Position numbers and translations under genes: made by a program. From Scenedesmus sp. ARA3 (taxonomy: Eukaryota; Chlorophyta; Chlorophyceae; Sphaeropleales; Scenedesmaceae): a DNA stretch of 64,000 nt. The notes beneath the pieces are model-generated. The model was not told where the DNA came from, did no database searches, and saw nothing but the letters and a program-made list of their open reading frames with translations. The number at the start of each line of letters is the position of its first letter. Position 1 is the stretch's first letter. Positions 1 to 11,359 of the stretch are shown piece by piece. Where the stretch lies: positions 1 to 64,000 of the forward strand of contig RWJK01001651.1 of the NCBI GenBank assembly GCA_004335835.1, read 5' to 3'.

Positions 1-2488
1 AGCAGCAGGTCAACACCACCGCTCCTGTTGAGCCAGAGCAGCAGGCCAACACCACCGCTCCTGTTGAGCCAGAGCAGCAGGTCAACACCACCGCTCCTGT
101 TGTGCCAGAGCAGCAGGTCAACACCACCGCTCCGGTTGAGCCAGAGCAGAAGGTCAACACTACCAGTAACCCTGGTGTGCCCACATCCGCAAACACTTCC
201 ATTGCTGCCCCATCCAGCCCAGCATTGGGGCAACCAGCAGTGGCTGACACCACAGCCTCTCAGCAAACCAACGCGTCTGACTTGGCTGTCGTACAGCCTG
301 CTGTCACAGCAACATTGACAGGGCGGCTTTTGAACTCAGCTGGTGTCAAGAACTGTGTGGTGAGTGTATACAGCTTAGCTGCAAGCATTCACATGCCTTG
401 ATACTTATACTGGGTGCTCCCCTTCCTGTTTCCTTAGATGGCCTGTCATAGAACGCATCGTAATGAACTTCATTGAATGTGCTGTGCTGCAGGGCAAGTA
501 CACGGAGCTGTCATCTCAACAGACTGTTCGTACCCTGGCAACAAACTCTGGCGGCGTCTTCAATGTGACGGACCCCAAGGCAGCTGTGTACACTTTTAAA
601 AAGAGCTACAAAGGCAGCGAGTGTGTCGACGCCATCACCAGTGAGTCCTGCAGTCACCATGCATGGCCCTTGCTGTGCGACACAGCCATGCCGTTAGCAC
701 CTGACATGCCAGCATGAATGCTGCAGCGTATGCACGGAATGTTTTACCATGCATTCTGGGACCAACCGGTCATCAACTGGCATTTGTTGCTTGGAGCGCA
801 CCGGCTGCCTTTGCTGCTCAGCTTGTCGGTTCATCAATGTTCAATTGTTTCCTGCTGCTGCAGACGTACCTGTCACGTTCCCCTTCTCGCTGAGGGTGCC
901 TGCTGCAACAGATGCTGCCATCACAGCCATCTCTTTGCTCACGGTGCCAGCTGCTGGCGATACATCTGTGGAAGCCAAGTATGCGTCCTCAGCATCCCCT
1001 GGCGCGGCGGTACCAACCTACCTGTGGCGTCATGCCTACAGCATGTATGGATTTGACACCACTACTTCCACTGCAGAGGTGAGTGGCCCTGTGGTTTGTG
1101 CAGTCGTCATGGTGTTTATCCCTCAGTGCTGTTAGGCAACAGCTTGTATCTAAGGTACAGCTACCAGCTGTACTTGCTTGGCTTCTTGCACCATGCACTG
1201 CTGGTGTCTTGCAGTCAATGCTCATCAATGCATGTGCTGCCCTGCAGGCTGACTTCCTATCACTTGGCGGCACAGCCTTCAAGCAGCGTGCAAATGGCCG
1301 GTCATCTCCCCTGCTGGTGGCAGTGCTTGCCAGCAATGCACAGACCATGTCCACCTTCATCTCCACTCAGAACCTGATGATGGGCTTGCTGGGTAACACC
1401 TATACTGAAGATGCAGTGGCGCAGGCTGTGGTGGCTGCTGCCTACAGCACCTTCAAGGCTGTGGATGCCAAGGACGCCTCCAAGACCCTCACCAACCAGG
1501 AACACCTGGTGTCCCTGTACACTGCTGCCTACAAGGCCCTGACAGGCTCTTCCAGTGCAGCCACCCGCAGGCGCATGCTGGCTGTCCTCAGCCCAACAGA
1601 GTTGCAGAGCTTGTTTGGTGCTGTGGCTGGTGCGGTGTCATCCACCAACACACAAGTGCAGCAAGTTGTCAACACAGCAAAGCAGGCAGCCGCCGACCCC
1701 ACCAGCAGCGCCGACACATCCAACATGATGGTGACAATGACCAAGATGGCAACCGTGCAGCAGCAGTCGCTTGCGTCTGACATCAGCGACCTGGCTACCA
1801 CCTTTGCAGCCAACCCCGCCATATTTGACGTCACCTCCCTGCAGAACGTGCAAAACGTGAGATTCGGGATTTGGCGGTTGACGTGCGCTTGCTGATGCAT
1901 GGCCTGCATGATTTCAGTTGTTCCAGACACACCGGATGAGAAAGATAGCTGCATCAACTGATCATGTGAGCACCTCAGCACCCTCGATGACAAGCTGCTT
2001 GCAAAATGCCTCATCTCACGCATAGCCTGCCTGCTGCTGCCTTCCCACTCTATGCGTGCCTGCAGTCCTACAACGGCCCCTCCCTAGACTCCAAGCTGGA
2101 GGCCGTGACCATTGACAAGTCTTCTGTTGAGTCTGCCATGGCTAGCGTCCTGCCGCCTGTTCCTGTGGCTACCAATGCCGCGGCCGTGCCTGAGGTGACT
2201 AGTCTGCCTGCCCCGCTGCCTACCACCAGGAGCACAGGCAATACAGACCCAGTCGCTGCTGCCACTATGGCTTGGGTAGCAGGTCCAGTGATTGGCGGTG
2301 TTGCGCTGGTTGCACTGGTCTGTGGGGCGCTGTACTGGTGGCTGGCGCGCCGCAGCGCACAAGCCAGGCAGAGCAGGTACCACGTCGGCGCGGCAGGCGC
2401 CAGCGCAGGCCAGGCAGCACCAGCTGCAGCTGGCAACCCCACAGAAGCCGCATCCTCCACGCGTGCGCATGCTTCTCTGCAGGAATGA
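1..2488 (+). CDS. Type I membrane surface protein, 5' part missing
   Basis: This is the 3' part of a gene that begins before the window. The exons I read are 3-359, 493-640, 864-1078, 1248-1856 and 2066-2488, all with GT-AG borders and matching phases. The first visible exon carries a 12-residue tandem repeat with NTT sequons, and the last exon carries a membrane span near residues AWVAGPVIGGVALVALVCG followed by a short basic, Ala-rich tail. This suggests a glycosylated ectodomain with a small cytoplasmic tail. The last four exons match the last four of the minus-strand gene at 12419-19688 in order, phase and nearly in length (148/145, 215/215, 609/606 nt), and the first visible exon ends in the same conserved motif as that gene's exon 15. 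The two genes are therefore paralogues. I recognise no named domain, so the function is unknown; a wall or adhesion role is only a guess. Confidence 0.8.
3..170 (+). repeat. 36-bp coding tandem repeat (PEQQVNTTAPV type)
   Basis: About four and a half copies of a 36-bp unit encode a 12-residue repeat of the form [E/V]PEQQ[V/A]NTTAPV. Each unit carries one NTT N-glycosylation sequon. The array is cut by the left edge of the window, so the full copy number is unknown. The minus-strand paralogue has no such array at the matching place. Confidence 0.9.
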
Positions 2489-4753
2489 GCAGTCGTGCAT
2501 CTGTAGTGCACCAAATGTGTTTCTGTTCCTATTGGTGTGTTGAGTCCTTTTGCATGTGTGCTGAACGCAATGTGTAGGACAGCATGTGTTTGCAAGGTGG
2601 CTGCATTTCTCAGCCCAAACAGCCTTACAGCACTTCCAGCAGATTTTGTTGAGCTCAACCACACGTGGTCAAGGTTTCAGCAGCTGCTTGGCCTTCGTGC
2701 ATTCCTTTCCAGCAATTTGATGCTTTGGGCAAACGGTTGCGCCTTGCCGCTGTCTGAATTTACCCATTGTTTTCTGCAGAAGCAGATTAATCAGTCGCAA
2801 GAGGTCCTAGGATGTTTTGAATAGCCAGCGCGTGTGTGCTGATTGTGGGATCCAGTTCTAGGTCATCACAGCAAGGACATGCAGATGTGCTGATTGGTTC
2901 TGTTCATGCAGGTGGTGTTCTGGCCACCATAACGATTACGTTCCTCTTTGGTGTGTGTCATTGGCACTCATTCTTCCAGCAGCAGATGTTGACAAGTAGC
3001 ATGTCTTCGAAAAAAATGTGTTGGAAACCCAGTGTGTGCGTGTGTGCTGATCAAGTGTCATTTCATGTCTAGGGCATCCCAGCAGGAGTGTGCAGATGTG
3101 CCACTCTCAGGCTGATTGGCTGTGTTCATGCAGGTGATGTTATCACCGCCATTATGGCCGCGTCCTGCCGTGCCTTGTTTCATGCCTGGATATAAAAAAT
3201 GTTCCATTTGCAGCCTGTGCTAGTGGAGCACTTGTGCTTCATGCATGCAGCGCTCACTTGAGGCCCATCACTATACTTCTCCCTTACGCAATTTTTCTTT
3301 CTGCAAACGCATGTTCTTTTCAGTCGTGATTGCCTTTTGATGTCTTGAAAAGCTGGTTTGTGTGTGTGCGCTATCAAGTACTATTAGTGGACTGTCTTAG
3401 GCCATTGTAGAAGCAGACATGCTGATGTGCTGAGCGTGCGTGTTCATGTAGGTGGTGCTCACCACCATGAAGTGTACGTGTTTCTGCACTTTGTGCGATC
3501 CCTGGATTAGAATAGCATGCAAGTGGATGCTTCCCTGTACAGCCTGCGCCAGCGGCAGGCTTCATGCATACAGCGCTACTTTAGGCGCATGAACTTTACC
3601 TCTCCTCACGCATGTTGTTGCATCACATACTACCATATCCATTCAGCACCAGCGCCATGCTTGCACTTTATCCAGTCAAGCACTCACCAGTCAGCCTTGT
3701 CCTGCATGTTTGGTTTTGCACTGCCATTATGGCAGGACAGCGCCTTTCAAGCTAACTAAGCTTGCTGTGTGCGGCCTTCAAAGCTGGAACAGCTGTTGTG
3801 GCCAGATACATACTTTTGATATCTGTGAGTCCAACCGTGTTTGCAAGCTCTTTGAGTAGCTGTGGACACTTTGTGTTGTGACCATGGCACTCGCCATTTC
3901 AGTGCATTTGATATAGCTAAGCAACAAGCAAACTCTGAAGATCTGGTTGCTGCTGTCGCTTGTGCAACGGTTGAACAATGTTCTTGAGTGTGGTTGATGT
4001 TCAATCTCCACAGTTTTGTGTAGACGGACTTAGTTTGGTGTACCACATAACATCCACCATTGGTTACTCTAGAATTGAGATCTCTTATGCCACATAACAC
4101 ATGCTGAGTGACCAATAGTCTTGACCGTGAACTTCATCAAGGAAACCACACTGGATTGTTCTCAGCTTTGAAAAAACCAGATAGCAGCACCGAGTCAGCA
4201 CACACCATTGTACAGTGTACTTCAAAAGCACAGTTGCCATTGCAGAGGCAAGGCTTGCCCAGCACTCACACCAACGCCATTTCTAATGCGTTCAAAGCAG
4301 CAACATGGACAACAACTCTGTGTGTCGAGTTTGCATGCAGCTGTCCAGTTGGCCCTGCCAGGTTGGATCAGGCTGCACATGTTATCAGGACCAGCGTCAT
4401 TCTGGTTTGCGTGCAGATACCGTGGGTTTGCATCACTTGTGCATGATGAATACGCTGAAGGGATGGAGCTGCTGCAGGCGCACTGTACTGGCCCCTTATG
4501 TGGTGGTGACGGTCGTGACAGCAGCAGCTGCCAGCCTGGCACTACCATGGCAGTTACTAGGGTTATGTGTTGTGCCCATTGTGCTGGTCGATTGTGCGTT
4601 CAACGCCTAGTTTGCATTATTTTTGAACTGTTTCATCATTGTTTGCTAGCTGAGATACCAGCACGGCTCTTACAATTGAGCTTCTCTCCACGTCCTGCAA
4701 CCACGCACTCGCGTTCCAGCCTCAGCGAAGCAGGCTTCTCAGGCGTTTGCTCG
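2489..4753. other. Intergenic region between surface protein and DDB2
   Basis: I see no supported gene here. The stretch from about 2825 to 3700 is a diverged tandem repeat, annotated separately. The part after 3750 should contain the DDB2 promoter and 5' UTR, but no clear core promoter motif stands out. Confidence 0.5.
2825..3700. repeat. Diverged intergenic tandem repeat, three units
   Basis: Three units start near 2829, 3040 and 3361. They share, in order, a GTGTGTGCTGAT-like start, a GCAGATGTGCTGATTGG-like block, a GTTCATGCAGGTGRTG-like block and a CACCRCCAT-like block. Units two and three also share a later CCTGGAT to CATGCATRCAGCGCT section. Unit length varies from about 210 to 350 bp through indels. 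There is no coding signal. Confidence 0.6.
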
Positions 4754-6728
4754 ATGTCACATAAGCGTGCTCGATACGAAAGGATAGTTTTAGTAGAGCG
4801 AGATGCAGCCGAGGAAGACGAATCCAGCGAAGAAGAGGATGATGATGACGAGCAGGAGCAGGAGCCAGAAATTCAAGCGCAGCAGGCAAAACCAAGCAAG
4901 ATCTCAGTAGCGTTGAGGACTGGATCGGGGTTGGTTTGCCATGTGAGTGTAGTTTATGGTGGCACTCATGCAGCAGCTGTCATGGAGCAGGGAAGGTGGC
5001 TCTTGTACTGCTGCTACTGCCTGCTGTTGCAGGGTCCCATGCAGCCCAGCCACTTGTGCTATCTTTGCAACACCGCATGCAGGTGCAACGCAATTTACAG
5101 TTTCAACTAAACACAAAACACGCAAAACACAAATTTACGCAGTTGCACTGATCAGCAGCATTCGCACCCTGCCTGCTGCTGCACACACATCTGCACAGCA
5201 GGAGCCACAGGCAGCATGCATGCAAGTCCGTGCCATGCAGCTGCATTGCTTAACAAACCTGAAACTGCACTGTACAACTACAAATCGCATCTCTTATTGC
5301 ACAACACATCCATCTAGCACAGAGTGCATTCAAGGAGGATCCACGCATGGCTAAGTGCTGTGCTGTGCAGGTGTGTGGGCAGCGGGGGCACAAGGCTGGC
5401 TTTGTTGGGGCTGTCTACATGGACTGCCCAAACAAACCCTGCTACCTCTGCAAACAGCCAGGACACACCACTGCCAGCTGCCCACACAACATGAGCGTGA
5501 ACGCAGCAGCAGCAGCACCAGCAGCAGCAGGAGGCGGCAGGGGAGGGTCCGCATCACCGGCACACCTGCTGCTGCGGAGAGAGCAGGTGCGGACGCTGTG
5601 GCGCTCCAGCGCAGGGCACCTTTCTATGGCCTGTAGTCAGCAGCAGTAGCGTACACTGCATGCGGGCTTCACCTCCCCGTGTGTTCAACTATGCTGCGCC
5701 TTCTGTCCTCAGCTTCCAACAAGCACATCTACCATTGCTACATTGGTATGCCTAAGTTATGCAAAGCCGTGCAGGACATCACTGTCCAAACACCCCCGTC
5801 CCCACAGCCTCGTTCAATCCAGTCAAGTGCTGCCTTCTGTGCTGTGTGCTGTGTGTTGTGTGTTGCAATGCTTTGCTTCTGCAGACGGGGCAGCAGCGGC
5901 GTGGCCCGCTGACCACCCCTGCCTCGCCCCCCTGGCAAGTGGAGGCGGCCATCCTCAAGCTGCACAGCAGGCGCGTCTGCTGCTTGGCCTTCCCCGACAA
6001 CAGTGAGTTGATATGAGTCAGTTTAAAGTGTCAGCAGGTGTGTTCAGCAGATGGGTGCTTGTACAGGGAGTGCAGTGCAGAACAGTGCACAGCAGGCGCG
6101 TCTGCTGCCTGGCCTTCCCCGACAACAGTGAGTTGCGCGTCAGGGGCTTGCAGCTGTTTCAGCATGTATGTTGTCTCGCAGCCAGCAGACAGGCGCGTCT
6201 GCTGCCTGGCCTTCCCAGACAACAGTGAGTTGTGTGTCAGGTGTTTGCAGCTGTCCCAGCATGTATGTTGTCCCGCAGCCAGCAGCACCCTGTAGCCAGC
6301 AGGCAGGCGCGTCTGCTGCCTGGCCTTCCCTGACAACAGTGAGTTGTGCGTCAGGGGCTTGCAGCTGTTTCAGCATGTATGTTGTCTCGCAGCCAGCAGA
6401 CAGGCGCGTCTGCTGCCTGGCCTTCCCAGACAACAGTGAGTTGTGTGTCAGGTGTTTGCAGCTGTCCCAGCATGTATGTTGTCCCGCAGCCAGCAGCACC
6501 CTGTAGCCAGCAGACAGGCGCGTCTGCTGCCTGGCCTTCCCCGGCAACAGTGAGTTGAACTTGACGAAGTCAAGCTCATTTGTTGTGGAACACATGTTTC
6601 AGCAGTAAGGTACAGGAGGCGCGTAGCTCTTATGCGTGGCACTCGCATGGCAGTGTGAGTTGCAGGCAGCCAACTGCAGCAGGCTCCAGCTGTGCTGTTA
6701 TGTTTGATTTTGTGAAACCTCTGCTGCC

Positions 6729-6767
<39 letters not shown>

Positions 6768-7338
6768 TGACAGCCATGTGCTGAGTGGTGACAAGAAGGG
6801 CCAGGTGGCGGTCTGGAACTTCACACAGGTGGGAAGCCATGAAGTTCCTGGCGTGAAGTTCACGTGCATGTGCTGCTGCAGTGTATGCAGCAGAAGCTGT
6901 GGCATGGCTTGAGCTGCATGTGCAGCTGTTCTGGTTCTGCGTGATGCATGCTGCTGCTTGCCAGGTGACCGCATGGGGCAGCGCAGGCCCTGTTGAAAAG
7001 TGATGTGCTGCACATGCTGTGATATATACTGTTTTTAAGTGCAGCGAGAATCACGCGCGGCAGGCAGGCACAGGGGCAAGATCACTACAGTGGCAGCGCC
7101 CCTCGTGCGTGCAGACATGCACGCACGCGAAGAGCAGTCCATTGTATGCGTTGTACGCTGCTTCTGTTGCTGTTGCAGGTGCTTGGCCGCACCATCTATC
7201 GCAGCATACTCCAGGTTCTATCCAACATCGTCTGACAGCGCAAGCCTGCTGCTGCTGCTGCTGCTGCAGGTGCATGACCGCACCATCTACAGTGACACAC
7301 GCCAGGCGCTGGTTTAACGGCATCTGACAGCGCACGTT

Positions 7339-7371
<33 letters not shown>

Positions 7372-9096
7372 AGGTGCACGACCGCACCATCTACAGCAAC
7401 ATCCACCGGGCGCTGGTCAACAGCATCCGCTTCGCCAGCTGGCTGCCTGGCGGCTTCAGCTGCGCCTCTGCCTCATCAGACGGCACAGTGAAGCTGTTTG
7501 ACGTTGAAACAGGCGAGTGCTGCTGATGCTGGCTGTTCTCGGCTTTCAGTTGGACTTATACACCGTTTCACAGCATAGTGAAGCTGTACGACGTGAAAAC
7601 TCGTCTTGATGTTGCTCATGTTTACACATGCATGCTTATTGAGCCGTTCTGGCAGTCTGTACCCTCCGTGTGTTATGGCTGCCGATGTTCCCCTGCTACT
7701 TCAAACAAGCACAGCCACCACCTGCAGCTCTGGCTCCCACAAGCAGATGGGTGTGCAAGGTGGATGGTGCGCAGCAAGCCAGTTCGTACACAGCCAGGCC
7801 TTTCGGACTTTGAACCCATCTGCCCATCATTGGAAAGCATCTGCCGATTGTCTGGCGCTTTTGCCTGCAGGCGCCAGCAGCGAGCTGCTGAACCTCAACC
7901 CGTCGGGCTGGAGCCGGGGCTGTGCGTGGCACATGTTCTACGGCGCAGACGCCAACAGGGAGCTGCGCCTGGTACTGGCAGGTGCGGTGGCTGGGGCTGG
8001 TTACTATTCCATTATGGTTGCGGATGCTCACTTATGTGCAGCAGTAGATGGGTGCAGACACCAACAGGGAGCTGCGCCTTGTGCTGGCAGGTTCGGCTTG
8101 CGCAGTGCGGTTTGTGTGCAGGGCGAGACTGATCAACACCGGGTGTTGCTTTAATGTACCATTACACATGTGGTCGGCAGCCAGCGCGATGTGAGCAGTG
8201 AAGGGTGTGCGGCTGCCTTAGGACAGGCGGATGCGACCATTGTACCCATTGTAGCAGGGGCACAGCATGCTGGTTGCATCTGGTGTGCCTGACAAGCCCC
8301 TTTCGTGTTCCAGATACAGCAAGCACATGTGGCGGCATGCAGGCTATGTGGGTTGCGCGCTGCAGGTGACAGTGATAGCATGGTGCAGTCGCTGGACCCC
8401 ATGCACCCGTCAGCCTGTGTCATCATGCTTTGCTTTGTTATCGCGCAGTTTGCAGCAAGCGGCGCACGTGCAAGACGCTCTCCTTGCTTCTGCTCTGCCT
8501 GGCAAGGCCTGACTGGCACGCACCTTGGTTCATGCGGCTGCATCTCCTGCTGTCACTTGCAGGTGACAGTGATGGCAAGGTGCACCTGCTGGACCCCCGC
8601 GCTGCTGGTGGTGCCCTGAGCAGCCTGCAGCTGCACAAGCCGGGCTCCAAGGTCAACGCAGTGGCAGTGAACCCTGCAGGAGGGGCCAGCGTGGTGCTGA
8701 CAGCCGGTGGGTGTTACAGACTGCAGCCAGCCTGGCTGCTGAGGGCCCTGACACTTGCGGATTGGGGTTCCTTGCTTCTCTGATGTCAAGTATGCGTAGC
8801 TTCAAGGTCAACGCAGTGGCTGTGAAACCTGCTGGAGGGGCCAGTGTGTGCTGACAGCCGGTGGGTGTCAGTGCGTGACAGCATATTGTTTTGATACTGT
8901 TGCTGAGGGCTCTGATGCTGCCAGACATGCCAGGTTTTGTGCATGCAGTGGCACACCAGTTGTTTAATGCCTGATCACAGGCTGGCTTTCCTCCGCTGCC
9001 TTTGCTGCTACCCTGCAGGCAATGACCACACCGCCAAGCTGTTTGATGTGCGGAAGCTCAGCAGCATCAAGCCGCCGGCGTCTGACCCACCACCCT

Positions 9097-9139
<43 letters not shown>

Positions 9140-10419
9140 TGCTGCCAGTCCTGGCAGCGTCCGAGGCAGTGGCAGTGGCAGTGGGAGTGGCAGAGGTAGA
9201 GGGGGTGCCCGTGGTAAAGCGCGGCAGCAGCAAGCAGCAGCAGCAGCAGATAGTTTAGATAGTGATCAGGATGATGATGAAGCAGCTGCTACCCCTGCAT
9301 CAGGCAGGGGCAGAGGTAGTGGCCGTGGCAGGGGTAGGGGCAGCAGAGGTGGTAGTGGCAGCAGCAGAGGCGCCGCCTCACCAGCAGCAGCAGCAGACGT
9401 CATAAGCAGCCCAGAGGACGCACAAAAAGCAGCCAAGGCAGCAGAGCGAGCAGCAGCACGAGTGCGGTCGCAGGCAGCCGCAGCAGCAGCAAAAGCAGCA
9501 GTGCCTGCGCTGTTGGCCACTATGGCACATGGGCGGGTGGTGAACCATGCTGTGTTTAGCCCCTCAGGGCGGCAGATTCTGACGACCTGCCAGGACAACA
9601 GGCTGCGTGTGTGGAGCAACCTGCTGGCGTGTGATGGGCCCCCTAGCCGTGAGATCGTGCACAGCCACGACTTCAATAGGTGCGCATGCTGAATGGTGCA
9701 GCCTCATGCCTGCTTGTTGCAACGGAGCGGGTATGAAATTGTGGTGTTTTGCACATACTGCTGCGCAAAAGGAGGCGTCTATCAGGCTGCTGGCTGTTTG
9801 GCTGATGTGGTAGGCAGGGCGGGTGGGCTGGTGGGCTGCTGGCGTGCTACATCGTGACAACTGCCTTGCTGTTGTGCTGGCTGCAGATGCATGACCCCCC
9901 AAGGCTGAGTGGTTCCCCTCAGACCCCTCGGAGTGCAGCTTGTATCCCTTGTGACTCGTGCCTTGCTGCGCCTGCCCTGCTGTTGTGCTGGCTGCATGTA
10001 CCTCACCCCCTTCAAGGCAGAGTGGTTCTCTCAGAAACCCCTTCAGAATGCAGGCTTGTATCCCCTATAGCATGTCCCTTTACTGCATCTGCCCTGCTGT
10101 TGTGCTGGCTGCAGGTACCTGACTCCCTTCAAGGCAGAGTGGTTCCCCTCAGACCCCTCGGAGTGCAGGATCATCTGCGGCAGGTGGGGCACATCTGCTG
10201 CTTGCCTGCAGCTGCGAATGTGGACAGCTGGGTCACTGCTGGGCATGGTGCATGTGCTTGGTGCACACATGCGTTGTATAACAGCCAGGCTGTTCTGCAG
10301 CAGCTCAAGGTCAAAATGCAGCACCTCTGCAGTTCGCATTTTGCTGGGTGAAGTCTTCACAGCACTGCAGGCAGTTCCTTGGTATGTAAAATACGCGTTG
10401 CACAATATCAATTGAATGA

Positions 10420-10453
<34 letters not shown>

Positions 10454-11359
10454 GCCGCTGCTGCTGCTGCTGCTGCTGCCGCCACCGCTGCTGCTGCAGG
10501 TACATCTCTGAGGACTTTGGCGGCGTGGCGCTGCACCCAGTGGACATCATTGATGCAGCCAGCGGCAGGCTGCTGCAGCAGCTGACAGACCTGAACCTCA
10601 ACACCATTACGCCTGTGAACCTGCCCCACCCCCACCTGGACATCATCATCAGCGGCAGCAGCAGGTGCGGCTGTTGTGTGCTGATTATCATTGTATGGAC
10701 GGTCTGCACACAGCGTAGAGGGATGCTGGGATAAGGTAAGTGCAGGGCTTGCTCAGCAGGTGCAGCAGATCCCTGCTCAGTGCACAATGTGGTGTAGAGT
10801 GGCAGTAGCAGTGTCAGTGTGCTTTTCACACGATTGTTGCAGGATCATGCACATCTGTTTTCTCCTTCTGAAAGACGTGGCTGTGTGCTGCTGCTTGGCT
10901 GCCTGCTGTCCCTGGCATGTTCTGTTTAGGTCGCTGTACAAGTGGGTGCCGCAACCCGATGATGACGAGGATGCAGACAACATGATAGATCAGCGCACAG
11001 GGCGGCCAGGCTCCAGCGCAGCGGCAGCAGCAGCAGCGGACTTGGTGAGGCGAGCAGCAGCCAGCAGCAGCTTTGTGGCTGTGGATGCTGATCCAGGCGG
11101 CAAAGGCAGCAAGGCTGCAGGCAGCGGCGGCAAGGCCAAAACAAAACAGGCAGCAGCTGCTGAGACTAGTCCGGCTGGTGGGAAGCGCAAGGCGGCAACT
11201 CCTGCCAAAGGTGCTGCAGGAAAAGGCAGAGCTAAAGCAGGCAGGAGCGGCAGCAGCAGCAGCAGCAGTAAGGCCAAGCGCAGGGCTTCACAGGCTGATG
11301 GCAGTGATGATGAGGATGTTGAAGAGGAGGAGGAAGGAGTTGAGGATGACAGTGATTGA
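4754..11359 (+). CDS. DDB2: DNA damage-binding protein 2 (plant-type, WD40)
   Basis: DDB2 is the damage-recognition subunit that pairs with DDB1 in the CUL4 ubiquitin ligase and directs global genome repair of UV lesions. The exons I read are 4754-4942, 5371-5586, 5885-6002, 6767-6828, 7374-7512, 7871-7981, 8563-8706, 9019-9679, 10115-10183, 10500-10664 and 10930-11359. Together they make 2304 nt, 767 residues, in frame throughout. Residues 1-60 are acidic. A CX2CX4HX4C zinc knuckle sits at about 87-102, preceded by an imperfect knuckle, as I recall for plant DDB2. WD40 blades follow, including SGDKKGQVAVWNF, LLNLNPSGW and HTAKLFDVRKL, the last being a DDB1-binding DWD box. Exon 8 adds about 130 residues of Ala/Gly/Arg-rich sequence inside the propeller. 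The C-terminus is a basic then acidic tail. Intron 5 looks like GC-AG. Ghost exon copies occupy several introns. Confidence 0.92.
5963..6557 (+). repeat. Six-copy array of the DDB2 exon 3 end plus donor site
   Basis: The last 40 or so bases of exon 3 (encoding RRVCCLAFPDN) plus the donor GTGAGTTG recur near 5963, 6087, 6184, 6296, 6393 and 6508. Copies two to five are built as two repeats of about 211 bp, 6131-6342 and 6343-6554. Every copy keeps an apparently usable donor. Only the first copy is continuous with exon 3. Confidence 0.9.
6730..6762 (+). repeat. (CTG)n run abutting the DDB2 exon 4 acceptor
   Basis: An uninterrupted CTG run ends directly in the CCAG acceptor of exon 4 at 6766. 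It takes the place of a normal polypyrimidine tract. Confidence 0.85.
7164..7425 (+). repeat. Three-copy array of acceptor plus DDB2 exon 5 start
   Basis: The acceptor CAG and the first bases of exon 5 (VHDRTIYSN-like) occur near 7176, 7267 and 7371. The second copy has an in-frame TAA soon after the shared part. The third is the copy joined to the full exon. CTG runs of growing length precede copies two and three. Confidence 0.85.
7513..7870 (+). other. GC-AG intron 5 of DDB2
   Basis: Exon 5 ends in CAG followed by GCGAGT, a GC donor with otherwise consensus bases. The acceptor is at 7869-7870. This junction keeps phase 1 and restores the DDB2 reading ETG-ASSELLNLNP; no nearby GT donor gives the right frame. 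A decayed copy of the exon 5 end lies at about 7573-7605. Confidence 0.7.
8040..8870 (+). repeat. Ghost copies of DDB2 exon 6 and 7 borders
   Basis: A copy of the exon 6 3' end lies at about 8040-8095, after that exon. A copy of the acceptor and exon 7 start lies at about 8360-8415, before that exon. A copy of the exon 7 3' end, with its GTGGGTG donor, lies at about 8802-8870, after that exon. All are diverged and frameshifted. Confidence 0.8.
9881..10190 (+). repeat. Three-copy array of DDB2 exon 9
   Basis: Nearly the whole small exon 9 (YLTPFKAEWFPSDPSEC) with its upstream TGCTGGCTGCAG acceptor occurs three times with a period near 115 bp, at about 9881, 9988 and 10100. The first two are decayed; the second has frame-changing indels. 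The third keeps frame with its neighbours. Confidence 0.85.
10421..10499 (+). repeat. CTG/CCG-rich triplet run before the DDB2 exon 10 acceptor
   Basis: A stretch made of CTG triplets with some CCG runs into the CAG acceptor at 10497-10499. Confidence 0.85.

Noticed and set aside
5963..6557. CRISPR-like array
   Set aside because: The repeats are about 50 bp of exon plus donor with unequal, related spacers, in a eukaryotic gene. Tandem duplication explains them.
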